A stretch of 64,000 nucleotides of DNA from Hyaloscypha bicolor E (taxonomy: Eukaryota; Ascomycota; Leotiomycetes; Helotiales; Hyaloscyphaceae), in the NCBI RefSeq assembly GCF_002865645.1, contig NW_020194552.1:372001-436000 (forward strand), written 5' to 3'. Positions 11,883 to 23,604 of this stretch are shown here, one piece after another. A model generated the notes under the pieces. That model searched no databases, was not told the DNA's origin, and worked only from the letters and a program-made list of their open reading frames with translations. The stretch's first letter is position 1; each line of letters begins with the position of its first letter. The position numbers and the translations under genes are program-made.

Positions 11883-12589
11883 ATGGAGAATTTCGGGATG
11901 TTTCCAAACCTGCCATTCGAACTGCGTCTCAAGATCTGGAAATTCACCTTCCCGGGACCCCGAAACGTTGGCATACAGATCAGGTTCAAGGATTTTGGCT
12001 TCGGCGGCTGGATGTCTAGGAAACGCAGTCCCGCTCCGCCAGTGGCCCTTCAAGTGTGTCATGAATCGCGCGAAGAGGCTCTGAAATGCTACATTCTATC
12101 CTTCGGTACATCAACTCATCCGCCTACAGCATATTACAACTATAAAATCGATACTCTCTGCTTTGGCGACGGACCCGATATTCATAGCTTGTTCCCGAAC
12201 GCAAGGCTGGATATGATACAAGCCCAAGCAACTACTTGCTCAACCTATGGCATGGGACAAACTACAACCCTAACCGCCGTAATGACTCCAAGGCAATTCA
12301 AGCAGAGAATGTTAGATATGTCCTTCTGGATGTCGATGAGAGTATCTATGGCAGACCGGCTTTCTGCTGGGAGGAAGTTCGCCGCTTTGACGGATTGGAG
12401 GAATTGCTCGTGGTTACTTGGGATGCAGACGACAGAACGGATGATCTTATGTCTTATTTCCAGACGGCAATGAATGCTGTGGCGGAGGCTCATCCTGACT
12501 GGGTGGTTCCAAAGACTAAGGTTGTGTCCGCTCTTTTAGGTAGGGATTGGGGGAGTCTGAAGCCAGGACGAGTTGAAGAACTAGCATAA
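11883..12589 (+). CDS. 2EXR-domain protein, with an apparent frameshift
   Basis: The first frame begins MENFGMFPNLPFELRLKIWK and continues to PPVALQVCHESREEALKCY, which is the F-box-like 2EXR signature of fungi (FxxLPxELRxxIW ... VCxESRxEAL). After DTLCFGDG (to about 12185) the coding signal moves to a second frame, with VRYVLLDVDE, FDGLEELLVV and a stop at 12589. No GT or GC donor and AG acceptor pair of sensible length bridges the two frames between 12188 and 12236, so a one-base loss (or its equivalent) is the simplest reading. That loss may be real or a sequencing error. The domain's function is unknown; many fungi carry dozens of copies. Reading only the first frame would end at 12473 with an unrelated tail. 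Confidence 0.65.
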
Positions 12590-12789
12590 TTAGGTACGCT
12601 ATGCTGGAGTCGGGAACCCATTATGTGATCTTCAGGGATACAAATAACAGCGTAAGTGACACTGAAGTCCTTCGAGGAACTTTGGTGTTGAGGAGCAATC
12701 AATAGATTGAAGAACAATTTTTCAACTGCAGGAGGCACAAAAAACCACAAATGCAGAAGCGTTTGCAGCCCGCCAGCCCAGTAAAAGAA

Positions 12790-14094
12790 TTACAAATCAC
12801 CCTTTCCCGGTGCAGCCTCATACACCTTGACATCAGTCCAAGCCTTCTTGACTACGGCCTCACCCTCCGCATCATACAAGTCCTTTGCATGCTGAGTAGT
12901 AAGATCTGCAAAGACCGTGAAAGCAGTCGAAGAATCGATGCCTTGGAGCTTGTCGTCGGTAAGGGCTGCATACCAAACCTTGCCCGCCTTCTCCCACGAA
13001 TATCCCCCAAATCCCACTGAAGCAAGGTAAAAGGCACGGTTGGGGATCCCAGAATTGATGTGCACGCCTCCATTATCTCCAGCCTCGGTGTTGCGCATCT
13101 TGACGTAGCCGTCCATGTCAGCCGGCTGTCGGTCCTTCCCGATCTTGGGATTGTTGTAGGCTGTGCCCGGGGCCTTCATCGATCTCAACGCCGTTGCACC
13201 GGTGATAGACGGCAAGAAGATACCCTCGCCGATGAGCCAGTCCGCATCTGTGGCGAGTTGTTTGCCGCCTGGATAGAAATACTGCTTGATCATGGAACCG
13301 AAGACATCCGACATGGACTCGTTGAGAGCGCCTGATTGGAATTCGTATTCCAGATTTGCTGTGAACTGAGTAACTCCATGGGTGAGTTCATGTCCGATGA
13401 CATCGATGTTCTTGGTGAAGCTGCCGAAGATCTCGCCGTCTCCATCGCCGAAGGCCATTTCGTTGCCATTCCAGAAGGCGTTGTCCATACCTGGGGGCCC
13501 TGGGATGTCATCGTAGTGGAGGTTACCTATGAGCGCAAGGTTGTCGTTATCAACAGAGTGACGACCGAACACCTCTGCATAAAATTGATACGTCTTTCCG
13601 AAGAAGTCGATGACCTCAAGGGCGCTTTCGTTGGCTTTGAGGGTGGATAGATCATTCCCTTCCGTGTAGAGAAGCTTCTGGCGCAGCTTGTTTGTCTTGT
13701 GTGAATCGTAAATCTTTCTGATTACATGCTCTGTCGTAGTGGGAGCTTTCGCTCCTTGGTCGGTGTCTGAACGCTCACCATGAACCTGTTGGCTAATTTT
13801 CAAATTGTGATGAGCGCGCTGTTTCTGCTCCTGGGAGGTATCTTCAGACTCCGCTATTTCCTGGAACACGTACCCTGGGATAATAGATTGACCTTCAGCA
13901 CCAGGTCCATGGCCACGAAGTTGTGCCTGTTTATGGATCCTCTGTGTCTTGAGCTTGCCGCAGTGGTTGATAGTGTTCTGAACGGCAACACGGGTATCCT
14001 CAGATACCTGGTCGTGTTCGAGGATATCTAGAAGAAGATGGGGAGGAACGATGAAGCAGACATGGGGCTTAGTGCAGTGCTGAGCGGCAGCCAT
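12790..14094 (-). CDS. M4 (thermolysin/protealysin-like) zinc metallopeptidase
   Basis: Intronless main frame of 434 residues from MAAAQHCTKPHVCFIVPPH, whose ATG (14094) has a near-ideal CACCATGGC context. The zinc site is HELTH (H235, E236, H239), followed by GALNESMSD, whose E259 is the third ligand. The usual downstream block GGVHINSGIPNRAFY is present. The N-terminus has no signal peptide. Instead it carries the short propeptide type with a 'PP' motif near the start (CFIVPPHLL), seen in bacterial protealysin-type enzymes; that family link is from memory. The frame stays open to 14187. A second possibility starts at 14200 (MKVLL) and splices out 14184-14130, which would add a basic, presequence-like leader. 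Lack of introns among intron-rich neighbours and the bacterial-type architecture suggest old transfer from bacteria (inference). Confidence 0.92.
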   Translation of the reverse strand: MAAAQHCTKPHVCFIVPPHLLLDILEHDQVSEDTRVAVQNTINHCGKLKTQRIHKQAQLRGHGPGAEGQSIIPGYVFQEIAESEDTSQEQKQRAHHNLKISQQVHGERSDTDQGAKAPTTTEHVIRKIYDSHKTNKLRQKLLYTEGNDLSTLKANESALEVIDFFGKTYQFYAEVFGRHSVDNDNLALIGNLHYDDIPGPPGMDNAFWNGNEMAFGDGDGEIFGSFTKNIDVIGHELTHGVTQFTANLEYEFQSGALNESMSDVFGSMIKQYFYPGGKQLATDADWLIGEGIFLPSITGATALRSMKAPGTAYNNPKIGKDRQPADMDGYVKMRNTEAGDNGGVHINSGIPNRAFYLASVGFGGYSWEKAGKVWYAALTDDKLQGIDSSTAFTVFADLTTQHAKDLYDAEGEAVVKKAWTDVKVYEAAPGKGDL

Positions 14095-14200
14095 GGTGGA
14101 ATGATATCTCGAAAAGATATTCTTTACGGCTAATTGTTTTGGAAAGCGGTTGGACTTGATAGATTTGATCATTAGAGAACTTACCAAGTAACACTTTCAT

Positions 14201-16445
14201 GGAAATCGGGCGGTGGTTATATACAGAGCGGTGAGATGAAAACTAGGCTCGGTGCAAGCCACAATTCACGGCAGGCAGGGTAGTAGACGCCCACACGGGA
14301 CAGCATAGCCTATCGGACATACCCCAACAAAAGAAGCAAAGTTGAACTCTCCGGCACTAACCGTCTTAACACGGGTTTCCATTCCAATTGGATCACATGA
14401 AGAAAAGAGGGCAGCTTGCCTCACGCTTTTCCCCATGTCTCACTGCAGCTGCGGGGGCCATACAATAGGGGGGGGCATCAATCAGGTTGGTTTTTGAGGG
14501 CTGTGTTACACAATATGATGCAAGCCAAGCAACGGGCTGGGAATGTGCGCTGCAGATAGCCCTGAACGGACCTCTTAATGGTGGGGCAACTGGGGCTGTG
14601 TCAAACGACCCCTCATTGAGGAGCATTCAGCCCCGTCAAATCGTCCGAGATCCTGCATAGGGCTGTTCAGCTGGAGCTCAAACTGGGTCTTGGCGCAGAG
14701 CCCGAGCTGAAGTCATGCATGGAGATCTTAAGTCGGAATGATCAGGCCCAAAAACCTGCGCAATCAGAGGCGCTATAGTGAAGAAAGCCGGGGATGTCAC
14801 TGGATATTCTATTCCACAATTTTGAAAATGTAGTCAGTGTATTCTTCTCCTTAGAGTTAGAGACTGGCCGGAAAGTGAGGACCCCCTATAGCTATTGTAA
14901 TTATGGACCTAAGACATATAGTAGGTTGTTTCCAAGAGCAGAAGGAAGTTGGACTATTCAATAACATCTCTTGCAGTCTTGCTTGAGCTTACCGGCTACT
15001 CAAAGTCTTACTTGAACTAGTTTATCTGAATTAATTACAATAAAGTTAAACTAAATTATAAATAGCAAATATAGGAATGAAATTACTCGATATACTTTCA
15101 AGCGTTTGCCGATTCTGTGTCAGGTTACAGCCGCGGTTTGAGATTTGGACTTGGTTATATAACGTTTATTAATATAGCTATAGAGTGCTATAGCTTAGCT
15201 TCAAGCTAAACTATAAGTTAATATAAGAAATAATAAAGAAGCCGTATATTTTTAATATTATTATTCTTAATTATAAATTATATTATAAGTAAAGAATATA
15301 AGCTAGTAAGAAATAATCTCGAAGTTATATAATTAACTAAATATTATATATAATATATAAAAGGAAGTTAATAATAATAAATGGCAAATATTAACACTTT
15401 AATAAAGAATTGGTTTTTTTTATAATTTACTTTATAAAGATTAAATATAGTTTTATAATTATAAATAGAGTTAAATAATTATTTTCAAACCTAATTTTTA
15501 AAGAAGCTTTATATAATTCTAATACTAATAAAGAACAGAGAACTTTAGAGGATATTATTATTTAGTAAGTAATATTAGAATTAAAATAAAACCATACTAA
15601 AGGCGATTATTTAATAAATATAAGCTTGTATAATATAATTATAAATTAAGAAACTATATTAGTAGTTTATATAGCCTTAATTAGAGTATTTGAAACCATA
15701 TTAAACGAGTCTTAAGAAATATAATTAAGACTTATAAAAGAAGTTATATTAATATTATAATAATACTAGCTATTATATATAATAAAAAAGAAATATAAGA
15801 AATAGACGGAGAATTGGTTGAACGATGATTGTGCCATTTTCGCTGCAGGTCGACATGAGCGTTCGTATTCGCGTTTATAGAAAGTTCTCAAGACTATTGC
15901 GAGGCTTGTAGAAATTTTTGATTTGCTTGGGAGGGCGACGAGAACGAAACTTTTGGGGTTATAATTCTGGTGATTGACTTGTCACAATTCGAAGCGGCCC
16001 ATGGTTGATTCCAAGCTTCCTTAAGCCAAAGCTTTCACTCCTTGATTCGACCTTTTATATGAACATCCCTTCAATGTTTCTCTGAATCTTACAATTTTCC
16101 GACAGCCACAAATTGATTCAGGTCGAGTCTTCAGAGCTTGCTCCAGAAATGTCCTCGTCGTGGCTTTGCTCCAGCCAATCAGAGTTCTGGGTGCCAGCTT
16201 CAAGACTCCCCATCAAAGATAAGACACTCCCCGAGCAGTCATTTCAACTCCTTACTATTTTGCAGACCGCATAAACATACAAAGTTGGGACGAATCTCTT
16301 CTCGAGGTACAATTACAAGATCAAACTCTTCTGTTTATTAAGGCCAGAAATACTTTCAGATCATTTACATCATTGGAAAGGGTACCGGACAGGCTCGGTT
16401 ATGAGACATCTGTAGATTAAAAGGCATATCTTCATTATATCAACC
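14201..16445. repeat. Gene-free spacer with a RIP-like A/T tract (about 15000-15800)
   Basis: The right flank of the M4 gene (14201-14990) has ordinary composition and no convincing gene. From about 15000 to 15800 the sequence is almost only A and T, with broken TAATA/TTATA runs, as expected of a transposon mutated by RIP. No element boundary can be seen. 15810-16445 returns to normal composition with only short ORFs. Confidence 0.55.
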
Positions 16446-17604
16446 TTGGAGGGTGTACCAAAGGAGCACAATTCCATACCATGGACTCAATCACTCAATA
16501 CTACACGCTTCCTCTGGTTGTCACGTCATTCCCTCACACCCCTTCGATCTCCGCCAAATCCAGATGTCCACCAATCCATTCTCAATCCCCCTCCAGTTAC
16601 AACCTCCGAGAAGAACATCTGGTTTTAGTGAAACACCAACTACTCAACCGTGCATAACTGTACCAAGAGGAATGTGCGCTCATGGTCCAGACAATTCTCC
16701 AAACAAGGCTGTACGGTTCGAATCGCTGATCGTGCATCCGGATCTGCTTCGCATGTTGAGGATTTTTTTGATACAAAAGACCCAGAAAACTACCCTTGAG
16801 TATTTATTAATGAGACGATTGGTGGAGAATTCGGACCACAGTATACATCGGATTTCGTGCGGTTTCCTCTTCTCATCAAGTATGGAGGTAATCAATGCCG
16901 ACGTGGGAGTGATGCGGTCGGCGGCCTTGATCGGTTATAGAACGAGGCGATTGGGAACAATCTTGATTTAAGGTTATACCATACAATCGGGGCGGTGTGG
17001 ATGGCCGAAGTCTGACAAATTACTTCATGGGTACTGGCCGTAAAAATCTCTTTTTTGAGCGTTGTCACAAACTTTTTCTTGCAATGTGGAACTAGAATGG
17101 GCTACGATATCGGCGCAGGAAATGCATGCGAGTTTGTTGTTGGTTGGCATCCCTTTAATGAAACACAATTCAGAATTCTAGCAGAAGGACTTAACGGATT
17201 GCCGCACTCACGAACAAGCCATGACCGCGGCTATGCGGCTCGTAGGCGAGGAAGGCGGTTAGTATAGACCAAAATATGTGGATGAAAATTTGTATGGGAT
17301 AGACTACATGGGATGTTCTTAGCTCATCAACGAACTTACAGATTGGGATGGGCGTCGTGCGCTTGAGCTAATGTCTCTTCGACTTCCAAAGGAGGGGGAA
17401 GTTGAAAGCGAGGATCAGAGGCTTGTGCGGGCCATTGTTGAGGCTTGCTTACAGAGCAGCTTCAGCTTCAAGCTTGCCCATGGAATGATTTTGAAGTTAG
17501 GAGCCGAGACTTTGGGCTCGTTGTGGAGAGTCGACGGAGGATTTGACAACATACCGAGAACTTACAGTCACTCGTTGAGGCATGGAATATCTTATTGGAA
17601 TTAA
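16446..17604 (+). pseudogene. Decayed protein-coding gene of unknown family
   Basis: Protein-like text runs across this stretch but hops between frames. It goes from MSTNPFSIPLQLQPPRR (16564) through MCAHGPDN, then NETIGGEFGPQYTSDFVRFP with LLIKYGGNQCRRGSDAV, then NNLDLRLYHTIGAVWMAEV. Next come QCGTRMGYDIGAGNACEFVV and TQFRILAEGLNGLP (to about 17220), and finally LELMSLRLPKEGEVE to SLRHGISYWN (17604). At least one stop is a TGA where an Arg CGA would fit, and a run of seven T near 16760 sits at a frame change. I do not recognise the family. A multi-exon functional gene is not excluded, but several stops are not removable by obvious introns. Confidence 0.4.
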
Positions 17605-18396
17605 GATAATCCTCCGCCATATTTGAACTTTTAAATTATTGCGCCCACTAGGGTCGGACCCTTGTTGAGAGAGCTTTAAATTGTGGTAACTCTTCGCCGG
17701 GAAAGCTTATGGATGGATATCTAAACTATAAACACCTTACGTACCGATATACTCCTGCCTATCCACTTCATGGAAACACATCTATACTCTGAATAGCATT
17801 TTGCAGATCTTACTTGCTAAGAGCCAACATAATTGTGTTCTGCTATTATCATCCACATCCTAACTCCCAGTTTTTTGAAGTACCACTCCCCAGCTCGATT
17901 TAGTCAATGCTACAATTATGTTTATTGTTGTATCAGGAGAAAATATTGATAGACGAAAAAGAGATTTTTCAGGCCTTGGTTCCATCACTTAATTAAGCGA
18001 AAAAAAATTATCTCGCGACGACTATTTAGGGGTAAGTAAACAAAAATGTTCGTGATTGATTAGCAACCCAGGCTTAGCGTCCTGCCCAAACTCAGTAATG
18101 CCAACCTTGAAATATAATGATAAGTTCTTTGCCGTGAACGTATGGTTCTAATCGCCGAACGGACTCCGTTTTATAATCCCCCTTAATTCTAAGGGAATTT
18201 GGTGTCGCTGCTCTCGCTTAAATTTCCACAAAAATCATTGATTTGAAAGTGAATTTTCTTGTTGAAATGTTATACTGAACATTGGGCTCTTGAACTCGAT
18301 TTCACTTATACATCGCCAGGCTCTACTTCCCACCACCTTCGATCTCTTTTCTTTCACGAAAACAAAGAATCCGAACGGCGCACAAACACCCTCGAT
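17605..18396. other. Intergenic, promoter side of the first BTB gene
   Basis: No ORF of note. It probably includes the 5' UTR and promoter of the BTB gene that starts at 18397. Confidence 0.4.
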
Positions 18397-19217
18397 ATGA
18401 CGACAACAAAGACCACAACCCCATCTCCAGCTCCTTCTTCCACCATGGTCGGAGACATGCAGCTACTATCACAGTCCACAGGGATGCGCACGATGAGCCC
18501 CGAGGTCTCCGAAAAGAAGGCTCCGAGTCTTAGGCAAGGACTCCCAACTGCCCCCGGTGCCACTTGCATCAATGCTGACAAGTACATAGACGTCCTCAGA
18601 GCGTGGTGACAATTACCATTGGCCCCGAGGAGTCGAAGGAGACTTTCATCGTCCACAAAGAGATCATCTGTCACTACTCCCCATTCTTCTCCACAGCCTT
18701 CAACAGCAAGTTCACCGAAAGCTCTACCAAGACCATGAGCCTCCCCGATATCGACATTGATAGCTTCGGTCTCCTCGTTCATTGGTTCTACACTCAACAA
18801 GTTGACCTCGATCCCAAAGACCGCGACGCAAACGTCCTTCCCCTTGCTAAACTCTGGACCATCAGCGAGCGTTTCATGATCTCCAAGCTCCAGAATAATA
18901 TCATGGATAAATTGAGGATCATGGTTGAGTTTGCGGAGAAGCAGAGCCTCAAAGACTTCTTGCATTATGCTTACGAGTCGAAGGAGATGAGTCCGCTTAA
19001 GCGGTTGGCTGCTGATAGAATGGCCTGGTGTACTTCAGCACAGGCCTTGGGTGCTTGGATTGAGCATTTGCCTGAAGGTATGTTGGTGGATATTGTGATG
19101 AGCCTCAAGAAGGAGCACGTTCGTGGAAAGGCGAATGAAAGCAAGGGCTTGTGTGACGCGAGGGAGTATTATGTTGAGCTTGAGGAGTTGGTCAAGGCTG
19201 ATCCCGAGGAGAGCTAA
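18397..19217 (+). CDS. BTB/POZ domain protein 1
   Basis: The main frame from 18600 reads VVTITIGPEESKETFIVHKE, then ICHYSPFFSTAFNSKF, then FGLLVHWFYTQQVDL and LAKLWTISERFMISKLQNNI. This is a fungal BTB domain (protein-protein interaction, often a cullin-3 adaptor) with the helical tail LPEGMLVDIVMS. The N-terminal frame from ATG 18397 (low-complexity Thr/Pro/Ser) is a different frame and reaches ADKYIDVLRAW before a stop. Two explanations fit. One is an intron 18505-18599, which has a branch-like GCTGAC 21 nt before CAG but a weak GTCTCC donor; it gives 241 residues. The other is a single lost base near 18600, because ADKYIDVLRA runs straight into VVTITIG. The start and junction are therefore uncertain; the BTB call is firm. 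It is the first of three tandem BTB copies. Confidence 0.78.
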
Positions 19218-20782
19218 TATCCTTCAGCTAGACTCGAGCTAAAGTTGCGCTAGAGTGAATAGACGGGTGGTGAATAATAGTACCTTTTCCAGCCCGACTC
19301 ATGGCATTCAATTGACACGTAAATCATTATTTCATAGCAAAGGTGAGGGCAAGCTGAGCACTTTGCAGCTTCTGATTGGCTAGCGTGGAAACTATCACCA
19401 ACAAGTGATTTTGCCTGCAATTTAAATTGTTTCTAATCCGCTTTTAATCACCTACCGAGCCTGACTGTTTTCAAGCAAATCTATCATGGCATCAGCCATC
19501 GGGAGGTCTCCTAGCATCATCTCTGGGCATCTTAGAAGCACTTACGATGGCCCCCGAGAGATTCGCTCAGTCAGGAACGCATGACTCTCACGTCTGTTGC
19601 TTCTTCCTCGGTTGGCTGCGCTATATCCTACGGTGTCCCTCATCCTCGCTCCCCTCGGGAGTAAACATTATGGCATGGGCGGCATTCGTCAAGTATCAAG
19701 ATCGCTTCTTCGTGCAGGCATTTATGGAAGATTGTCGTCCAATGTTATATACGTTCTAGAAACGTTCGATTAAGATCTTCCGCGGTTCAAAGAGGTGGTA
19801 CGGTTTGACTTTTCAAGGAATATTCTGTGTCGAGAGTGTTGTTGAAGGGTATGGCTTCTCGGAGATTCTAGGGGAGTGGGTCACCAATATTCCAGCTATC
19901 GGTTGACCTTGAGAAGCTGGGGGATTTCTTCCTCGATCATCGCTAAGGTTGAGGCACTTCGCGAGACAAGGCTCTGGATGAACGTATGGGTGCCCCTGAG
20001 GAGTTGACGAATGCGTCAAGAAAGTCAGCAGACAAGCTCAGTAAACTTGGCAATGGGGTAGTTGCCGTGGGCGTAGTAGAAAAGGCGCACCTTTCTGGTA
20101 GTTCCTGCGTGTGGTGGCGTTTTTAGATAGGCTTCTTCTAGTCTCCATTTTCTCAGTAACATGGGAAGTCTGTTTCATTGATTGGCGCTGCAGCATTTCC
20201 TAGCCGCAGTTGTACATCGATGATAATAAATGCAGATCACACAAACCTTCTTCTCTATTTTGAAATTAGCAGAATAATCCCTATGTCTCTTGCAGTGCAT
20301 TAACCTGTCTTGTTCTACTCATGTGCTCCCAGTTTCTACATTTAGCTTCTAAAATTAGTCGGTGTGATGGTCAAGTGTTTAATTTTTCTTGCTATCAACA
20401 CATATGCTTGAAAATTTTGGAGTTTGTAACTTCAGGTATGTTCCACTTATCAAGAGCTAACCCTAATGAAGATTTAGGAGGGACCGGTCTGAAGGCCAGG
20501 GGGTAAAGCCCAAGTATCACAACGCACTCACATCAAGTAGTAGAAGTCGCTCACCCTTCTACATTCACTAAATTCTTCATAGAAAGCTTTGCAATCCTAC
20601 TTTTTGGGCTTATTTAAAGACCTCTCTCCCTCGCGTCTTCCAATCTTCTCCCTTCTACCAACATCTTCACAACTCCAACCACAGCAACCATCCTCACTAC
20701 CCTCCCTGGCCATCAAGAATCGCAACGAGCACACCCAACGTTGAGCTTTTAGCAAGAGTTGATAATCATCAAGAATATCACA
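19218..20782. other. Spacer between BTB genes, with weak coding remnant at 19490-20000
   Basis: Short plus-strand phrases such as RSPSIISGHLRSTYDGPREI (from about 19500) and LETFD followed by DLPRFKEVVRFDF (about 19752-19812) look protein-like but are broken by several stops. I cannot name a family. The last 250 bases before 20783 are pyrimidine-rich and are probably the promoter and leader of BTB gene 2. Confidence 0.3.
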
Positions 20783-21486
20783 ATGTCTTCTTCTGCCTCA
20801 GCTTCCAACTCCGCTCCCGGCGCCGTCAAAGATACATCTTCGAACCCCCTGCCAAGCGCTACTAAAGTTTCATCTTCAACCGCAAAGACACCTCTCAATT
20901 TCTCGTAAGGCCACGTCTTGAGCACTGCTTATTCAGTGCTCCACTTTCGTCATTTTAGCTGACTTTCGGAAATAGCTCTCCTGAAGCTCAAAGCTTCGTC
21001 ACCATCCACTGCAAAGGTGCTGTCCAACCATTCCGCACCAACAAGAACGTCATTACCCACTATTCACCTTTCTTCTCCGCTGCCTACAATGGTGTCTTCA
21101 AGGAGGGAAAGACACAAAGCATGTCCTTTGAGGATGTCGAGGCTCCTATCTTTGGCTTCTTTAACAATTGGCTCTACACCCAAAAGGTCGTCAACGAGGA
21201 TGGCAACCGACTTCAACTAATCGAATATGCCAAGTTATGGTCATTGTCCCAGCGCTTCCTAATGCCCGATCTCCAAGCCATCTTGCTCAAAGAGACGGAA
21301 AATACCTTACCGAGTTCTGATGCCAAGTCTGGAAGCACTCTCAAGGATTTTCAACAATATGTCTACCTTGTTGTGGACCAGCAGGAGGATTCAGACTTGA
21401 AGAAGGTTGCTATCAAGAAGACTCTCTCATCTGTCAATCGAAATAACATCGATGCGGTGATGAATAACATTCCGGAGGAATGTTAG
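20783..21486 (+). CDS. BTB/POZ domain protein 2, frameshifted near its C-terminus
   Basis: Two exons, 20783-20904 and 20976-21486, with a clean GTAAGG..TAG intron, encode 210 residues. A Ser/Ala-rich leader is followed by the BTB domain (SFVTIHCKGAVQPFR, then THYSPFFSAAYNGVFKEG, FFNNWLYTQKV, AKLWSLSQRFLMPDLQ). The frame ends at NNIPEEC-stop. The next frame continues at once with MLVDFTKALLEDCTKL, the same tail as LPEGMLVDIVMSL in copy 1. One missing G at 21475-21480 (GAGGA for GAGGGA) explains the break. A further tail with HVRDAKADVEFSKRARAQS lies at about 21630-21685 in yet another frame. The truncation may be real or a homopolymer error. Function and partners are unknown. Confidence 0.75.
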
Positions 21487-22027
21487 TTGATTTCACCAAG
21501 GCTTTGTTAGAGGATTGTACCAAGCTTCGTGGATGGGAATTAGGTCTAGGAATCGAAGGAGTTGCCCTCAGTATGGTGACTCTTAAAGGGGATTACTCTG
21601 TTGAGCCCGACATTGAGGTAGCCAAGATACCACGTCAGAGATGCCAAGGCAGACGTCGAATTCTCTAAGCGAGCGCGGGCGCAATCCTGACCCTCGCCAT
21701 AAGAATTTCTTGTAATTCTGTATCACATTTAATTATCGCAAAAATTCCACAAAAGTTAGATCTGCTTCCTTTCTATCTCGCAAAAGTATTTTGAAGACTT
21801 TTAGATGTTATGTTGCAATCAAATTTATTCTAATTTATCAGTCAAGGCTTTTCGGTGTGAACCCTAATATAAAATATCCTCTCACGAACAGAAACTCGCC
21901 CTGATTTCCTAAACTATACTATTTCCCAAAGAATCACAGAAGTGGTCCAGCCTTGGATGACACCAATTCTGCACTTATCTTCCGACTACAATCTTACTTG
22001 AGTTAGAGAGACAATACAATCAACAAC

Positions 22028-22767
22028 ATGTCTTCGACTTCTGTCCCCGAAACAAAAGGCAAAGTCCCATCGCAACCTTTAATAAGGATCCCCTATTGTT
22101 CTCAAAGGATTGTTCTAACTATGAACAGTGAACAGCACACTGCAACCCTTCATGACCATCATCAGTATGGTGCTAATGGAATACAATATGAACGGCAAGG
22201 TCGCAAGCTCGCTCCTCCTGAAGGCCAACTGTGCGGCCAGCAACAATAGCGCCGACAAGCAGGCTGCACACATTACACACCATACCTCCGCCATGATCTG
22301 CCACTACTCCCCGTTCTTCTCAGCAGCCTTCAATGGCGAGTTCATTGAGGTAAGTACTCAGTCCATAACGTTCGACGAGAATGCGTTTGGTGTTGTAGTA
22401 AACTTGGCTCTGTAACGAGATGGTTGTCACCGAGATTAGAAACCATCCCTCGCTCGCCATCTTGGCAAAATTTTAGATCACGACTGAACGTTTCCTGATT
22501 CTCGAGCTGAAAAACGAAGTAGTGGACGAAATCTACGCCAGCTTTGGAAGCAACTCGAACTGTATAGACTTCAGAGAGTTCGCTTAGATTGCCCCCACGA
22601 GCGTGGGGATAGCGATAATCCTCTAGTTAAAATCAGCGTTCGGGTTTTACGTTTCCGTCTCAAGGAGTTTTCCGATCTCTGTTTTGATCGGGTTCCTCAA
22701 GCCATGCTTGCGAACGTGGTCGGACATTCCAAGAAGGCCATGAATCCTGTCACGATAAGATCTTGAG
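22028..22767 (+). pseudogene. BTB/POZ gene 3, degenerate
   Basis: A third copy begins with ATG 22028 (MSSTSVPETKGKVPS), similar in style to copy 2. The core AMICHYSPFFSAAFNGEFIE is followed by STQSITFDENAFGVVVNLA and a stop. Other frames then give ITTERFLILELKNEVVDEI (22477-22533), matching ISERFMISKLQNNIMDK of copy 1, and finally FSDLCFDRVPQAMLANVV (22668 on), matching its LPEGMLVDIV tail. The residue before ITTERF is a TAG where the paralogs have Trp TGG, a G-to-A change of the RIP type. Several frame changes mean no full protein can be made. Confidence 0.65.
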
Positions 22768-23604
22768 CGAACGAGATGTTGGTGGCTTCTACGTCGCTAC
22801 GAATAATAAGACGTAGGCGTGGGGATGGAGTTGATGGAAACTCTGAGAGACTAGATGAATTGGTTCAGAGCTTGGGCGCTGCTGCCGCCTTTTGTGGGAT
22901 TGAGATGTAGAGATGGAGTAAATGCCCAAATTAAGACACCAGGCAGTTTTCAGGGAGTAACAAAAACAATACAGATAGACTAGTGAGCAATGCGATACTC
23001 TTCTCCAACCAGACTCGTGATCCTATATATCCTCTTCGAATTCTGAAACCCGCTAAACCTAGGCAATGCGAGCGTTTGGTTCTAGTAAACCGACATTGGC
23101 CGCAAAAAGGAAGACTTCTTTCCCCCACCATCACAAACCTCTTGATTTTACATGTCTTAAGAAGCTCACCCGGAGTAGGAAAGAGTTTTGATTCACCGAA
23201 TTTACGAGCTCTTTTCTTGTTCTACGAGGCAATACATCTTGACTCAAAGGACTAGGTACTTTGTCAATGCACTGGCTTCTATCTCAAGAAGCCAACCACA
23301 ACCACAGTTTCGCAATTTCACACATCTACTTGGCCTCCATTCCGAGAAGTTACCAGTCCAAGAGCAATGTAGATCTGCAAAGAACTGCTTCACTCGAAGC
23401 ACGACAAAGCACCTAAAGCCCCAGCAACAAAGCACAGAAGAGAACAAAAGAGAACCGAACCGACTTGCAAATCTTTGTGCTCGATTTTCGGCACACCCAT
23501 CTAAAAAACCTCTCACCGCCCACTGTATCTCGAGGGGGAAACCCCGCACCCTTGATTGAACGCTAAACGCCACGCAATGCAGTTCTACATCTCAATCGTG
23601 ATCA
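22768..23604. other. Intergenic, no gene recognised
   Basis: ORFs of 84-123 codons overlap on both strands between about 22930 and 23573, but they lack recognisable domains and contradict each other. The right end is the 3' side of the MARCH-type ligase gene. Confidence 0.35.

Noticed and set aside
12106..12230. Intron to join the two frames of the 2EXR gene
   Set aside because: It would delete the conserved-looking YYNYKIDTLCFGD, and shorter options are under 35 nt.
23188..23573. ORFs of 109 and 123 codons on opposite strands
   Set aside because: Cys/Phe-rich and Gln/Arg-rich translations without motif; no start context.
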